DNA of 64,000 nucleotides from JBGPEQ01 sp050180895 (GCA_050180895.1 JBFXDS010000003.1:124001-188000), one strand, 5' to 3'. Counted from the stretch's first letter, positions 50,659-60,387 are shown. Program-made: numbers and translations. Notes: generated by a model not told the origin, from the letters alone.

Positions 50659-51514
50659 CTTCTGGCGGCAGGCTCATCAGGATGGCCTCGATGTTGCCGC
50701 CGGTCTTCAGGCCGAACAACGTGCCGCGGTCATAGAGCAGGTTGAACTCCACATAGCGGCCGCGGCGGATGAGCTGGCGGCGCCGCTGCTCCGCCGTCCA
50801 GGGCTCGTTCATGTGGCGTCGCACGATCCGGGGATAGACGTCGAGAAAGGTGGTTCCGACGTCACGAGTGAACGCGAAGTCCGCCTCCCAGTCGCCGCTG
50901 TCGAGATTGTCGTAGAAGATGCCGCCGACTCCGCGTGGCTCGTTGCGGTGCTTCAGGTAGAAGTACTCGTCGCACCACTGCTTGAAGCGCGGATAGTAAT
51001 CGGCACCGTGCCGGTCGCAGGCCGCCTCGAGAGCGGCGTGGAACTCGGCAGTATCGAGGGGATCGGGGAACATCGGCGTCAGGTCGGCGCCGCCGCCGAA
51101 CCACCCGATCGAGGTCGCGATATGGCGCGTGTTCATGTGCACGGCCGGCACCAGCGGTGATTGCATATGGGCGACGAGGCTGATGCCGCTGGCCCAGAAC
51201 CGGCCGTCCTCGGCTGCGCCGGGGATCTGCTTGCGGAACTCGTCGGAGAAGGAGCCCCAGACGGTGGAGATATTGACGCCGACCTTCTCGAACACCCGTC
51301 CGCGCATCACCGACATGACGCCGCCGCCGCCGTCCGAGCCGTCGTCGGTCGGCCGGCGCCATTCCGCGCGTTCGAAACGAGCGGCCGGGCGATCGCTGAA
51401 CGTGCCCGTCAGCTCCTCCTCCAGCCGCATGAATTCCGCGCAAATCCTGTCGCGCAGTTCGGCGAACCACGCGGCAGCGGCGGATTTTCGGCGATCAACG
51501 GGCGACGTCGGCAT
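50645..51514 (-). CDS. hemF: Oxygen-dependent coproporphyrinogen-III oxidase
   Basis: A 289-residue enzyme of heme synthesis that converts coproporphyrinogen III to protoporphyrinogen IX with O2. Family signatures are complete: GGGGVMSVMRGRVFEKVGVN, AVHMNTRHIATSIGWFGGGA, then DLTPMFP, CDEYFYLKHRNEPRGVGGIF, RRGRYVEFNLLYDRGTLFGL and SLPPEVMW at the C-terminus. The ATG at 51514 gives the normal N-terminus and overlaps the end of trmL by 20 bases on the same strand. The frame is open upstream to 51580 but that leader lies within trmL. Confidence 0.96.
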   Translation of the reverse strand: MPTSPVDRRKSAAAAWFAELRDRICAEFMRLEEELTGTFSDRPAARFERAEWRRPTDDGSDGGGGVMSVMRGRVFEKVGVNISTVWGSFSDEFRKQIPGAAEDGRFWASGISLVAHMQSPLVPAVHMNTRHIATSIGWFGGGADLTPMFPDPLDTAEFHAALEAACDRHGADYYPRFKQWCDEYFYLKHRNEPRGVGGIFYDNLDSGDWEADFAFTRDVGTTFLDVYPRIVRRHMNEPWTAEQRRRQLIRRGRYVEFNLLYDRGTLFGLKTGGNIEAILMSLPPEVMWP

Positions 51515-51980
51515 TCGGTGCAGGAAATCCGTTGGTCTGGCGCAGGGCTTCACCCAACACCATTGCGGCGGCGACCGCAACGTTCAGCGCTCGCATGCCC
51601 GGCGCCATGGGAATCATCAGTCGTGCGTCGGCGGTGGCATGCACATCAGACGGCACGCCGCTCGTTTCCCGCCCGAACAGCAACGTGTCGGCACGATCGA
51701 AGGCGAACGACGTGTAGCGTGCGGAGGCCCGGGTCGTGAGCAGCACCAGCCGGCCCGCCCGGTCGCTTCCTGTCCGCCACACGCTGTAGGCACTCCAGGA
51801 ACTGTGGCGCGTCAGATCAACCGCCTCGAGGTAATCCATGCCGGCCCGGCGCAACCGTCGGTCGTCGAAAACGAAGCCGCACGGCTCGATGATGTCGACG
51901 GCGATACCCATACAGGCGGACAAACGCAGGATCGTACCCGTGTTCTGCGGGATGTCGGGTTCATAGAGAGCCAGTCGCAT
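51495..51980 (-). CDS. trmL: tRNA (cytidine(34)-2'-O)-methyltransferase TrmL
   Basis: A 161-residue SPOUT methyltransferase that 2'-O-methylates the wobble base of leucine tRNAs. Seen: MRLALYEPDIPQNTGTILRL, GFVFDDRRLRRAGMDYLEAV, LLFGRETSGVPSDVHATAD and MIPMAPGMRALNVAVAAAMV, forming the trefoil-knot SAM site. The ATG at 51980 is the family start. It is cotranscribed with hemF (20-base overlap) and divergent from petA, a common Rhodospirillales neighbourhood. Confidence 0.95.
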   Translation of the reverse strand: MRLALYEPDIPQNTGTILRLSACMGIAVDIIEPCGFVFDDRRLRRAGMDYLEAVDLTRHSSWSAYSVWRTGSDRAGRLVLLTTRASARYTSFAFDRADTLLFGRETSGVPSDVHATADARLMIPMAPGMRALNVAVAAAMVLGEALRQTNGFPAPNADVAR

Positions 51981-52191
51981 GAGGCGGAGCGTCGGATCGG
52001 ACAGGCGCTTTGCAACTCCAGAGGTTTTCAATTATACCGCTGCCCGGCAGGTAGGGGAGCCGGGGGCGATTCCGCGTCGGTTTGTCGCAGACCGGGGGAA
52101 CCGGCAGACGACGGGCGGATGATATAAACCGGCGATTTTTCCGACTGCTGGCCGCCCTGGGCAGGGCTAGCGAATGCGAGGGATTCGAACG
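51981..52191. promoter_or_regulatory. Divergent promoter region of trmL-hemF and petABC
   Basis: A 211-base spacer. An A+T-rich TGATATAAACC near 52120-52130 and TTTTCAATTATACC near 52024-52037 are the most promoter-like elements and would suit the plus and minus genes respectively, but no full -35/-10 pair is convincing. Confidence 0.35.
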
Positions 52192-52791
52192 ATGGCGCAT
52201 GGCGCACACGGCGGGGGCGGGGCGGTCGCGTCCGCGGGACATGACACAAGCGAGACCCGACGCGACTTCCTGATGCTCGGCACCGGCGCGATCGCGGCCT
52301 TCGGCGTCGCCGCGACCGCTTGGCCGTTCATCGATCAGATGAACCCGTCAGCCGACGTGCTCGCCCTCTCCACGACCGAGGTCGACCTGTCGAAGGTCGA
52401 GGTCGGCCAGAGCATCACCGTGATATGGCGCGGCAGCCCGGTCTTCGTCCGCCGCCGCACCCCGGAGGAGATCAAGGCTGCCGAGGACGTCAACCTCGAC
52501 GAACTCAAGGACCCGCAACCGGACAGCGCGCGGGTCAAGCCGGGCAAGGAGGAATGGCTCATCCTCGTCGGTGTCTGCACCCATCTCGGCTGCATCCCGC
52601 AAGGCCAGAGGGCGGGCGACAACCGCGGCGAGTATGGCGGCTGGCTGTGCTCCTGCCACGGCTCGCAGTACGACACGTCCGGACGCATCCGGAAAGGACC
52701 GGCCCCGCAGAATCTGGCGGTTCCGCCCTACAGCTTCACCAGCGACACCGTCGTTCTCATCGGTGCGGAACAGGAAACCAACAGGGCCTGA
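52192..52791 (+). CDS. petA: Ubiquinol-cytochrome c reductase iron-sulfur (Rieske) subunit
   Basis: A 199-residue subunit of cytochrome bc1 carrying the 2Fe-2S cluster. TRRDFLMLGTGAIAAFGVAA (22-41) is a Tat-type N-terminus that stays as the membrane anchor. Cluster ligands are CTHLGC (Cys129, His131) and CSCHGS (Cys153, His156), with Cys134 and Cys155 for the disulfide. The ATG at 52192 has GAGGG about 10 bases upstream; ATG 52174 is also in frame. It is first in the petABC operon, 2 bases before petB. Confidence 0.97.
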   Translation: MAHGAHGGGGAVASAGHDTSETRRDFLMLGTGAIAAFGVAATAWPFIDQMNPSADVLALSTTEVDLSKVEVGQSITVIWRGSPVFVRRRTPEEIKAAEDVNLDELKDPQPDSARVKPGKEEWLILVGVCTHLGCIPQGQRAGDNRGEYGGWLCSCHGSQYDTSGRIRKGPAPQNLAVPPYSFTSDTVVLIGAEQETNRA

Positions 52792-52793
52792 TC

Positions 52794-54116
52794 ATGAGCG
52801 ACGCGCCACGTTTCAAGAATCCGGTGGTGCGATGGATCGACCATCGCATGCCCATCTTCACGTTCCTGCATCATCAACAGGTCTATCCGGCGCCGCGGAA
52901 TCTCAACTACTGGTGGAACTTCGGCTCGCTCGCCGGGATCATGCTGGTGGTGATGACCATCACCGGCATCGTGCTGGCGATGCACTACACGCCGCACGCC
53001 TCGCTGGCATTCGACAGCGTCGAACGCATCATGCGCGACGTGAACTACGGGTGGCTGATCCGCTACCTGCACATGAACGGCGCGTCGATGTTCTTCATCG
53101 TCGTGTACATTCATATCTTCCGCGGGCTCTACTACGGGTCGTACAAGGCGCCGCGCGAGCTGCTGTGGATCATCGGCATCGTCATCCTGCTCTTGATGAT
53201 GGCGACCGCCTTCATGGGCTACGTGTTGCCCTGGGGGCAGATGAGCTATTGGGGCGCCAAGGTCATCACCAGCTTCTTCACCGCCATTCCGCTGGTCGGC
53301 CAGGGCATCACCGAATGGCTGTGGGGCGGCTTCACCGTCGGCAATCCGACGCTCAACCGGTTCTTCTCACTGCACTACCTTCTGCCGTTCGTGATCTTCG
53401 CGGTAGTGTTCTTGCATCTGTGGGCCTTGCATCACAACAAGTCGAATAATCCGCTCGGCATCGACATCAAGGGCCCGCAGGACACCATTCCCTTCCACCC
53501 CTACTACACGGTGAAGGATAATTTCGGGATCGGCGTGTTCCTCCTGTTTTATGCGGGCTTCGTCTTCTTCGCGCCGAACTTCTTCGGCGAGCCGGACAAC
53601 TACATTCCGGCCAACCCGCTGGTCACGCCGGCGCATATCGTGCCCGAGTGGTACTTCCTGCCGTACTATGCGATCCTGCGCGCGGTCGACGACAACTTCA
53701 TCGGCAGCTGGATCCTGTTCGGCTACACGCTGATCGACGCGAAGCTTGCCGGCGTCATCGCCATGTTCGCCTCGATCATCATCCTGTGCTTCCTGCCCTG
53801 GCTCGACCGCTCGCCGGTGCGCAGCGCCCGTTTCCGTCCGGCCTATCGGTGGTTCTTCTGGATCCTGTTCCTCGATGCGCTGATTCTCGGCTGGGTCGGC
53901 GCCAACCCGCCCGACGGGCTGTGGAACGGCATTCCCTTCCTGTTGATCGGCCGCATCGCGACGGCCTACTACTTCGCGCACTTCATCATCATCATGCCGC
54001 TTCTGAGCGTGTTCGAGCGGCCCGATCCGCTGCCGCACAGCATCAGCCAGCCGGTGTTGACGCCGGGCGGCTTCGCTCCCGCCCGGGCTCACGCCAAGCC
54101 TATGGAGAAGGCATGA
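52794..54116 (+). CDS. petB: Cytochrome b of the bc1 complex
   Basis: A 440-residue membrane subunit with eight spans and two b hemes. Recognised segments: GIVLAMHYTPH and WLIRYLHMNGASMFFIVVYI (heme ligand histidines), GYVLPWGQMSYWGAKVITSF at the quinol site, and VPEWYFLPYYAILRAV with the Qo-site PEWY. The full C-terminal portion is present, so it is the long mitochondrial/alphaproteobacterial form rather than a split b6-type. ATG 52794 lies 2 bases after the petA stop, and the stop overlaps the petC start. Confidence 0.97.
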   Translation: MSDAPRFKNPVVRWIDHRMPIFTFLHHQQVYPAPRNLNYWWNFGSLAGIMLVVMTITGIVLAMHYTPHASLAFDSVERIMRDVNYGWLIRYLHMNGASMFFIVVYIHIFRGLYYGSYKAPRELLWIIGIVILLLMMATAFMGYVLPWGQMSYWGAKVITSFFTAIPLVGQGITEWLWGGFTVGNPTLNRFFSLHYLLPFVIFAVVFLHLWALHHNKSNNPLGIDIKGPQDTIPFHPYYTVKDNFGIGVFLLFYAGFVFFAPNFFGEPDNYIPANPLVTPAHIVPEWYFLPYYAILRAVDDNFIGSWILFGYTLIDAKLAGVIAMFASIIILCFLPWLDRSPVRSARFRPAYRWFFWILFLDALILGWVGANPPDGLWNGIPFLLIGRIATAYYFAHFIIIMPLLSVFERPDPLPHSISQPVLTPGGFAPARAHAKPMEKA

Positions 54117-54886
54117 TGCGCAACTCGTGGATGCCTGCCGTCGCCGCTCTCTTCCTCGCGATCGGCAGCGGCTCGGCCGCGGCTGCGGAAGGCGAGATCG
54201 CACTGCCGCATGAGGAATGGTCGTTCAACAGCATCTTCGGCACTTATGACGAAGCGGCGCTGAAGCGTGGGTTCCAGGTCTATCACGACGTGTGTACGGC
54301 CTGCCATTCCCTGAACCTCGTGAGCTACCGGCACCTCTCCGGGATCGGCCTCGGCGAGGAGGAGATCAAGGCGGTGGCGGCGGGGGTGCAGGTCACCGAC
54401 GGCCCGAACGACGAGGGCGAGATGTTCGAGCGGGCCGGATTGCCGTCAGATCGCTTTAAGGCGCCGTTCCCCAACGAGCAGGCGGCCCGCGCGGCGAACA
54501 ACGGCGCCTTTCCGCCCGATCTGTCGCTGATGTGCAAGGCGCGGATCGGCGGCCCCGACTACGTCCATGCGATCCTGACCGGATACCAGGAGCCGCCGAC
54601 GGGTTTCCAGCTGAACGAAGGCATGAACTATAACGCCTACTTCGCGGCCGGCGCGCACCAGATCGCCATGCCGCCGCCGCTCAGCGACGGCGCCGTCACC
54701 TATGCCGACGGCACCGAGGCGACGGTGCCGCAGATGGCCCTGGACGTGACCAACTTTCTCTGCTGGACGGCCGAGCCGAACCTGAACCAGCGCCATCAGA
54801 TGGGCGTGGGCGTGATGCTGTTCCTGATCGTGCTCACCGCCTGCCTCTACGCCGTCTATCGCAAGGTGTGGTCGGGCCTGCATTGA
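54113..54886 (+). CDS. petC: Cytochrome c1 of the bc1 complex
   Basis: A 257-residue c-type cytochrome. A signal peptide, WMPAVAALFLAIGSGSAAAA, precedes the mature N-terminus. Heme is bound by CTACH (61-65) and the sixth ligand is in HQIAMPPPLSD. A C-terminal span (GVMLFLIVLTACLYAVYRKV) anchors it facing the periplasm. ATG 54113 overlaps the petB stop (ATGA, 4 bases). Together petABC encode the quinol:cytochrome c oxidoreductase of aerobic respiration. Confidence 0.97.
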   Translation: MMRNSWMPAVAALFLAIGSGSAAAAEGEIALPHEEWSFNSIFGTYDEAALKRGFQVYHDVCTACHSLNLVSYRHLSGIGLGEEEIKAVAAGVQVTDGPNDEGEMFERAGLPSDRFKAPFPNEQAARAANNGAFPPDLSLMCKARIGGPDYVHAILTGYQEPPTGFQLNEGMNYNAYFAAGAHQIAMPPPLSDGAVTYADGTEATVPQMALDVTNFLCWTAEPNLNQRHQMGVGVMLFLIVLTACLYAVYRKVWSGLH

Positions 54887-55743
54887 GCTCCCGCGACAGC
54901 GCCATCGCCGGCATCGACCACACGCTGGTCGGCGTGCACGATCTGGAGGCGGCGCGCGCCGCGTGGCAGAGGCTCGGCTTCACGCTCACGCCGCGCGGGC
55001 GTCACATCGGTTGGGGCACCGCCAACTACTGCATCATGCTCCAGCGCGGCTATGTCGAGCTGCTGGGCATCGTCGATCCTACCCAGTTCACCAACAACCT
55101 GGACCTGTTCCTGGCCGAGCGCGAAGGGCTCCTCGGCCTCGCCTTCCGCAGCCGCGACGGCGATGCGACGGCGGCCTGGTTGCGCGACCGCGGCTGGACG
55201 CCGGACGGTCCCAAAGACCTCAAGCGCGCCCTGGAGCTGCCCGAAGGCGAGGTGTTGCCGGCCTTCCGGCTCGTCCATCCGCCGCCGGAGGCGACGCCCG
55301 GCCTGCGCGCCTTCTTCTGCCAGCATCTGACGCCGGATATCGTTCGCCGCAACGACTGGGTGGTGCATCCCATCCGCGCGGCCGCGCTGCAGGCGGTGGT
55401 CACCGTGGTCGAGCGGCCGGCGGATCTCGCCGCCGCCTATGTCCGGCTGTTCGGCCCTGATGCGGTCGCCGGCGAGGAGGGGTCGCTGCGGATCGATACG
55501 GGCGAGGGCGATCTGCTCTTCGTCACGGCCGACGGGCTGCAGCGGCTCTATCCCGGTCTCGAACTGCCGCGCCACGCGCCGCCCTGGACGGCGGCGATGC
55601 GGATCAGCGTCCTGATCCTGATCGATGCGGCCGACTATCTCGACGCCAAGGGCGTGACGTTCGTGTCGACCGAGGCGGGGATCGCGGTGGCGCCGGATGA
55701 GACTAACGGCGTCATCGTCGAGTTCGTGCCGGTGGGGGACTGA
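54883..55743 (+). CDS. VOC-superfamily protein (Glyoxalase_3-like)
   Basis: A protein of about 286 residues with a vicinal-oxygen-chelate pattern: GIDHTLVGVHDLEAARAAW then LGFTLTPRGRHIGWGTANYC, YVELLGIVDP (first ligands His and Glu), and a second module near ALQAVVTVVERPADLAAAYV ending VIVEFVP. Such proteins act on varied substrates, and none can be named. The start is uncommon: TTG 54883 overlaps the petC stop as TTGA; the alternative GTG at 54868 would overlap petC by 19 bases. It is the last gene of the petABC transcript and convergent with ychF. Confidence 0.82.
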   Translation: MSSRDSAIAGIDHTLVGVHDLEAARAAWQRLGFTLTPRGRHIGWGTANYCIMLQRGYVELLGIVDPTQFTNNLDLFLAEREGLLGLAFRSRDGDATAAWLRDRGWTPDGPKDLKRALELPEGEVLPAFRLVHPPPEATPGLRAFFCQHLTPDIVRRNDWVVHPIRAAALQAVVTVVERPADLAAAYVRLFGPDAVAGEEGSLRIDTGEGDLLFVTADGLQRLYPGLELPRHAPPWTAAMRISVLILIDAADYLDAKGVTFVSTEAGIAVAPDETNGVIVEFVPVGD

Positions 55744-55750
55744 CGGCGCC

Positions 55751-56848
<1,098 letters not shown>

Positions 56849-56872
56849 GGACTAGCTCTCAGCCATCAGCAG

Positions 56873-57499
56873 TCAGCCATCGGCTTTCGGCGGCGCGCCG
56901 GCATCCGCTGACGGCTTTTCTTTCGGCGGGCGCGGGTTGATCGTCACGTCGACCTTACTCATGAAGCGGTTCTCGTCGCCGGCGACGAGGAAGGGGATGG
57001 CCTCGGCCACGGCCTCGACCAGCTTGTCGACGGCCGGCTGCTCGTCCTTGGCGAAGGGCCGCAGCACGTGGCCGATGACCATCTCGCGGTCGCCGGGATG
57101 GCCGACGCCGAGGCGGACGCGCCAGAAGTCGGGGCCGAGATGGGCGTCGATGCTGCGGATGCCGTTGTGGCCGCCGCTGCCGCCGCCCCGCTTCACGCGG
57201 AGCTTGCCGAAGACGAGGTCGATCTCGTCATGGATGACGATGACGCGCTCCGGCGGCAGCTTGTAGAAGCGGGCCGCGGCGGAGACCGACTCGCCGGACA
57301 GGTTCATGTAAGTCTCGGGCTTCAGGGCGATGACCCGTTCATCGGCAATGGTCCCTTCGGCCACCTGGCCGCGGAATTTGTTGCGCCAGGGACCGAAGCC
57401 ATGGCGGCGGACGATCGCGTCCACCGCCATGTAGCCGATGTTGTGCCGGTCGCCCGCGTGGCCCGGGCCGGGATTGCCCAAGCCGACGAGCAGCAGCAT
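56873..57499 (-). CDS. pth: Peptidyl-tRNA hydrolase
   Basis: A 208-residue enzyme that frees tRNA from prematurely released peptidyl-tRNA. Motifs: MLLLVGLGNPGPGHAGDRHN (with Asn and catalytic His of GDRHNIGYM), KPETYMNLSGESV, VIHDEIDLVFGKLRVKRGGG, then SGGHNGIRSIDAHLG and RVRLGVGHPG. A C-terminal extension of about 20 residues (PPKEKPSADAGAPP) is unlike most Pth. It is 6 bases downstream of rplY, so probably cotranscribed. Confidence 0.96.
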   Translation of the reverse strand: MLLLVGLGNPGPGHAGDRHNIGYMAVDAIVRRHGFGPWRNKFRGQVAEGTIADERVIALKPETYMNLSGESVSAAARFYKLPPERVIVIHDEIDLVFGKLRVKRGGGSGGHNGIRSIDAHLGPDFWRVRLGVGHPGDREMVIGHVLRPFAKDEQPAVDKLVEAVAEAIPFLVAGDENRFMSKVDVTINPRPPKEKPSADAGAPPKADG

Positions 57500-57505
57500 C
57501 GCCGG

Positions 57506-58258
57506 CTACTTCTTCTTGTCGCCGCCCTTGGCCGGAGCCGCCGGCGCCTTGCCTGCCGCAGCGGGTGCGGCCCCAGCAGCCGGCGCGGCTCCAGGAGCGG
57601 CGCCCGTGGCCGGAGCCGCAGCGGCGCCTTCGGGCGTCGCCACCGCAGCCGTGGCCGCCGCGGCCGCCTGCTCCTCCGCCTCGGTCTTGTGCACGGTCGG
57701 CGGGGCGATGGTGGCGATGGTGAAGTCGCGGTCGGCGATGGCCGGCTTCACGCCCTCGGCCAGCTTCACCATGCTGATATGCACGCTGTCGCCGATGTCG
57801 AGGCCGGCCACGTCGACGATGATCGCGTGCGGGATGTTGCCCGCCTGGCAGTAGACGTCGACCTCGTGGCGGACGATGTTGAGCACCCCGCCGCGCTTGA
57901 TGCCCGGCGACAGCCCCTCGTTGGTGAAGGTGACGGGCACATGCACGCGTACCCGTGTCTGCTCGCTCACGCGCATGAAGTCGGCATGGACCGGCCGGTC
58001 GGTGACCGGGTCGAAATGCACGTCGCGCGGCAGCACCCGCTCGGTCGTGCCGTTCACCTTGATGTCGAAGAGGGTGGTGTAGTAGCCGGTCTTGTGGATC
58101 TCGCGGTCGAGCTCGCGCGGCTCCAGCGAGATCAGGGTCGGGGTCGCCTTGTTGCCGTAGACGACGGCCGGGACGCGCCCGGCGCGGCGGGTCGATCGGG
58201 CGGCCCCCTTTCCGGCCCGCTCCCGCAGCTCTGCCATCAGGCTGTGGACTTCCGTCAT
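57506..58258 (-). CDS. rplY: 50S ribosomal protein L25/general stress protein Ctc
   Basis: A 250-residue Ctc-type L25. The N-terminal L25 domain binds 5S rRNA (ELRERAGKGAARSTRRAGRV then PAVVYGNKATPTLISL), and the C-terminal TL5 domain has VPVTFTNEGLSPGIKRGGVL, VDVYCQAGNIPHAIIVDVAG and DSVHISMVKLAEGV. The last 60 residues are an Ala/Pro/Gly-rich low-complexity tail ending in KKK. It starts ATG 58258 and precedes pth. Normally prs lies close upstream; here about 5.1 kb of other genes and repeats intervene. Confidence 0.96.
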   Translation of the reverse strand: MTEVHSLMAELRERAGKGAARSTRRAGRVPAVVYGNKATPTLISLEPRELDREIHKTGYYTTLFDIKVNGTTERVLPRDVHFDPVTDRPVHADFMRVSEQTRVRVHVPVTFTNEGLSPGIKRGGVLNIVRHEVDVYCQAGNIPHAIIVDVAGLDIGDSVHISMVKLAEGVKPAIADRDFTIATIAPPTVHKTEAEEQAAAAATAAVATPEGAAAAPATGAAPGAAPAAGAAPAAAGKAPAAPAKGGDKKK

Positions 58259-58390
58259 TGCATTGGTCCTCTGTGAGCGAAAGGCGGTGCCGGCCTCCAG
58301 GGGTGCCCGGCGCCGCGAAGGCGGCAGGTTATAGGGGATCGCCGGGCGGCTGACAACCAGGGGGCCCGCGGCTTCGGCCCCGAGACCGAA

Positions 58391-58419
58391 AAGCGACGGA
58401 TGAACCCCATGTCCAGCGG
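58391..58419 (-). repeat. 31-bp dispersed repeat, copy 5 (inverted relative to the 40-kb copies)
   Basis: ACCCCATGTCCAGCGG is the reverse complement of the CCGCTGGACATGGGGT form of copy 1; the outer part is more diverged (GATGAA for GATGG). Confidence 0.65.
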
Positions 58420-58480
58420 GAAATGGCGTCCGGCGAGATTTTCAACCGCGGATGAATGCAGATGGACGCGAATGTCCCCT

Positions 58481-58510
58481 CACCCTGTCCCTCTTCACCC
58501 TGTCCCTCTT
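58481..58510. repeat. Two exact tandem copies of a 15-base unit
   Basis: The unit CACCCTGTCCCTCTT is repeated exactly twice without spacer. Confidence 0.85.
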
Positions 58511-58515
58511 CCGCC

Positions 58516-58541
58516 GGGCGGCCATATGGGGCCGCCCCTAC
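58516..58541 (-). repeat. GC-rich dispersed repeat paired with 40006-40033
   Basis: GGGCGGCCATATGGGGCCGC is the near-reverse-complement of the block in the 40-kb spacer, so both repeat types are shared between the two spacers in the same mirrored sense. Confidence 0.55.
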
Positions 58542-58552
58542 ACCGGTTCTGC

Positions 58553-58583
58553 AAAATTGAGCGATGGACCCCATCCCCAGCGG
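58553..58583 (-). repeat. 31-bp dispersed repeat, copy 6 (inverted)
   Basis: GCGATGGACCCCATCCCCAG followed by CGG: reverse complement of copies 2 and 4 with few differences, including the T-run region as AAAATT. Confidence 0.7.
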
Positions 58584-58600
58584 AGATCGTCGGCGAGGGT

Positions 58601-58689
58601 CGTAGGGGCGAGCGGCGCTCGCCCTTGGTGTCGTGGCTCGACATCGGGTCTCGACGACGATCGTTGGGCGAGCGCCGCTCGCCCCTACG
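58601..58689. repeat. REP/MITE-like element: perfect 24-bp inverted repeat with 41-bp spacer
   Basis: The arms 58601-58624 (CGTAGGGGCGAGCGG...) and 58666-58689 are exact reverse complements over 24 bases. Each arm also contains an internal near-palindrome, GGCGAGCGGCGCTCGCC. The 89-base unit has no coding capacity and would fold into a strong cruciform or RNA hairpin. Confidence 0.85.
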
Positions 58690-58694
58690 CTATC

Positions 58695-58725
58695 GAAAGC
58701 GGGCGATGGACCCCATGCCCAGCGG
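58695..58725 (-). repeat. 31-bp dispersed repeat, copy 7 (inverted)
   Basis: GCGATGGACCCCATGCCCAG followed by CGG, the closest of the three inverted copies to the consensus. It begins 6 bases after the 24-bp inverted-repeat element. Confidence 0.75.
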
Positions 58726-58935
58726 GGGCAAGGCAGAAGACTCGCCGCAGAGACGCAGAGACGCGAAGAAGCGGGCAGACTTCGGAATAGGTCAGGAGAT
58801 GCGACCTATTTTCGGAAATCTGAACAACGAGCCCATGTAAAGGAAGTTAACGGGCCTTTGTGAGACAGAAGGGGACATCGCGGCGATGCGGGATCGCCAT
58901 GGCTATAGCCTGATCCACGATGTCAAACATCGAGC

Positions 58936-58955
58936 CGATGGAGCGCACTCCATCG
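58936..58955 (-). terminator. Hairpin downstream of the amidohydrolase gene
   Basis: CGATGGAG and CTCCATCG form a perfect 8-bp stem with a CGCA loop, 60 bases beyond the amidohydrolase stop. A second small hairpin (CGATGT-CAA-ACATCG) follows. Flanking DNA is A+T-rich, but no clear U-run follows, so termination is a position-based guess. Confidence 0.4.
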
Positions 58956-59015
58956 ATAATGGAACATTATAAGAACTTAGTGCGCAAAAAGTCAAGCTCA
59001 GACTACTTTTATGCT

Positions 59016-60266
59016 TCAAGGACCCGTCGTACCGACGGCTGCCGGGCGATGCAGGACGGCGGGGGCGCGGCTGAAGGTCATGCGGCCGCGCTTGAAGCCA
59101 TAGAGCGGCGGGGCCAGCTCCGCCACGGCCTCCTCCGGCGCGGCGCAGTCGAGCACGACGAGATCGGCCGGCCGGCCGACGGCGAGGCCATAGCCGTCGA
59201 TGCGCATCAGCGCCGCCGAGCGGGCCGTGATCATGTCGAAGCACTCGCGCACGTCGCTGCGCGCGCCGACCTGGCCGATATTGGCGTAGAGGTTGGCCAT
59301 GCGGACGAGCGAGCAGTCGCCGAACGGCGTGAAGGGGTTGAGCACGTTGTTGGTCGACAACGAGCAGTTGACGCCGCTCTTCAGCAGCTTGTGCGCCAGC
59401 GTGACGCCGCGCATGACGCTGTGGTCCATGTGCCGGCCCATGAGATAGAGGTCGGTCGACGGCAGGACGGTGAGGGCCACGCCCGCGTCGGCCATGCGCC
59501 GGGCCGAGATCTCGAAGCGCTGCGGGTCGGCCGCCGACAGCTTGGTCACATGGCCGATGGCGACGCGGCCGCCATAGCGGAACCGTTCGGTGCATTCGCA
59601 GACATAGAGCAGGTCGAGGTCGTCCGCCTCCGGGCCGAAATCGAGATGCATGTCGATATCGACGTCGAACTCCCGCGCCATGGCGAAGACGCGGTCGATC
59701 TGGCCGTGCGGGTCGCGGTCGGTGTAGGGAGCGGCGCCGACGACCCGGCAGCCGCGCTTCAGCGCCTCGACCATCAGCTCGTCGGTGCCGGGATTGTTGA
59801 GCAATCCCTCCTGCGGGAAGACGCAGATCTCCATGTCGACAGCCCAGGCATATTCGCGCAGCAGGGGCAGCACGCCCTCCAGCCCGCGCAGGCCGATGCC
59901 GGGATCGACCTCGAGCTGGGTGCGGATGTGGGTGGTGCCCTGCAGGATGCAGCGCTCGAGCGTGCGCTTCGCGCGGTCGTAGACATCTTCGGCCGTGAAG
60001 GCCTTCTTCGCCTTCGCCACCTCGGCGATGGCCTCGTCGAGTTCGCCGCGCTCGGCCTTGCAGCGGTCGAGGATGCGGGACTTGTCGAGATGGATGTGCG
60101 TCTCGATGAAACCGGGGGAGAGCAGGCGGCCCTGCAGATCGATCTCCGGCCCGGCGGCCGGCAGCGCCGGTGCGATGGCGGCGATGCGGCCGCTCTCGAT
60201 GCCGACATCCGTCTTCGTGTCCGGGCCGGCATCGGGCAGACGGGCATTGCGCAGGATCAGGTCCAT
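59016..60266 (-). CDS. Amidohydrolase-family protein (cytosine deaminase-like)
   Basis: A 416-residue metal-dependent hydrolase. Seen: MDLILRNARLPDAGPD and DVGIESGRIAAIAPAL (N-terminal beta-sandwich), PGFIETHIHLDKSRIL with metal His57 and His59, DMHLDFGPE for the next ligand region, VAIGHVTKLSA, and the C-terminal GRPADLVVLDC. The HIHLDK form points to the cytosine/isoguanine deaminase or N-isopropylammelide-type branch rather than dihydroorotase. The ATG at 60266 has AAGGAGGT upstream, a near-perfect ribosome-binding site. It follows the phospholipase-D-like gene by 121 bases. Substrate not determinable. Confidence 0.88.
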   Translation of the reverse strand: MDLILRNARLPDAGPDTKTDVGIESGRIAAIAPALPAAGPEIDLQGRLLSPGFIETHIHLDKSRILDRCKAERGELDEAIAEVAKAKKAFTAEDVYDRAKRTLERCILQGTTHIRTQLEVDPGIGLRGLEGVLPLLREYAWAVDMEICVFPQEGLLNNPGTDELMVEALKRGCRVVGAAPYTDRDPHGQIDRVFAMAREFDVDIDMHLDFGPEADDLDLLYVCECTERFRYGGRVAIGHVTKLSAADPQRFEISARRMADAGVALTVLPSTDLYLMGRHMDHSVMRGVTLAHKLLKSGVNCSLSTNNVLNPFTPFGDCSLVRMANLYANIGQVGARSDVRECFDMITARSAALMRIDGYGLAVGRPADLVVLDCAAPEEAVAELAPPLYGFKRGRMTFSRAPAVLHRPAAVGTTGP

Positions 60267-60387
60267 GCGGCGACCTCCTTCACGGCCGCCGTCAAGGGGC
60301 GGCTGCGTCACTGTTCCCCAATCGCCGGGGCGGCGCAAGCGAGGCGGACGTTCGCCGGGCCGCGCACGCCGGCGAGAATCGCGGCGG

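Larger units (their letters stand above)
58259..59015. other. Repeat-rich spacer of 757 bases between rplY and the amidohydrolase gene
   Basis: No convincing gene. It should contain the rplY promoter near 58260-58330. It then holds three inverted copies of the 31-bp repeat, a GC-rich block related to 40006-40033, a 15-base tandem duplication (58481-58510), a perfect 24-bp inverted repeat element (58601-58689), a CGCAGAGACGCAGAGACGCG stretch near 58746-58765, and an A+T-rich end (58950-59010) unlike its surroundings with two small hairpins. Confidence 0.7.
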
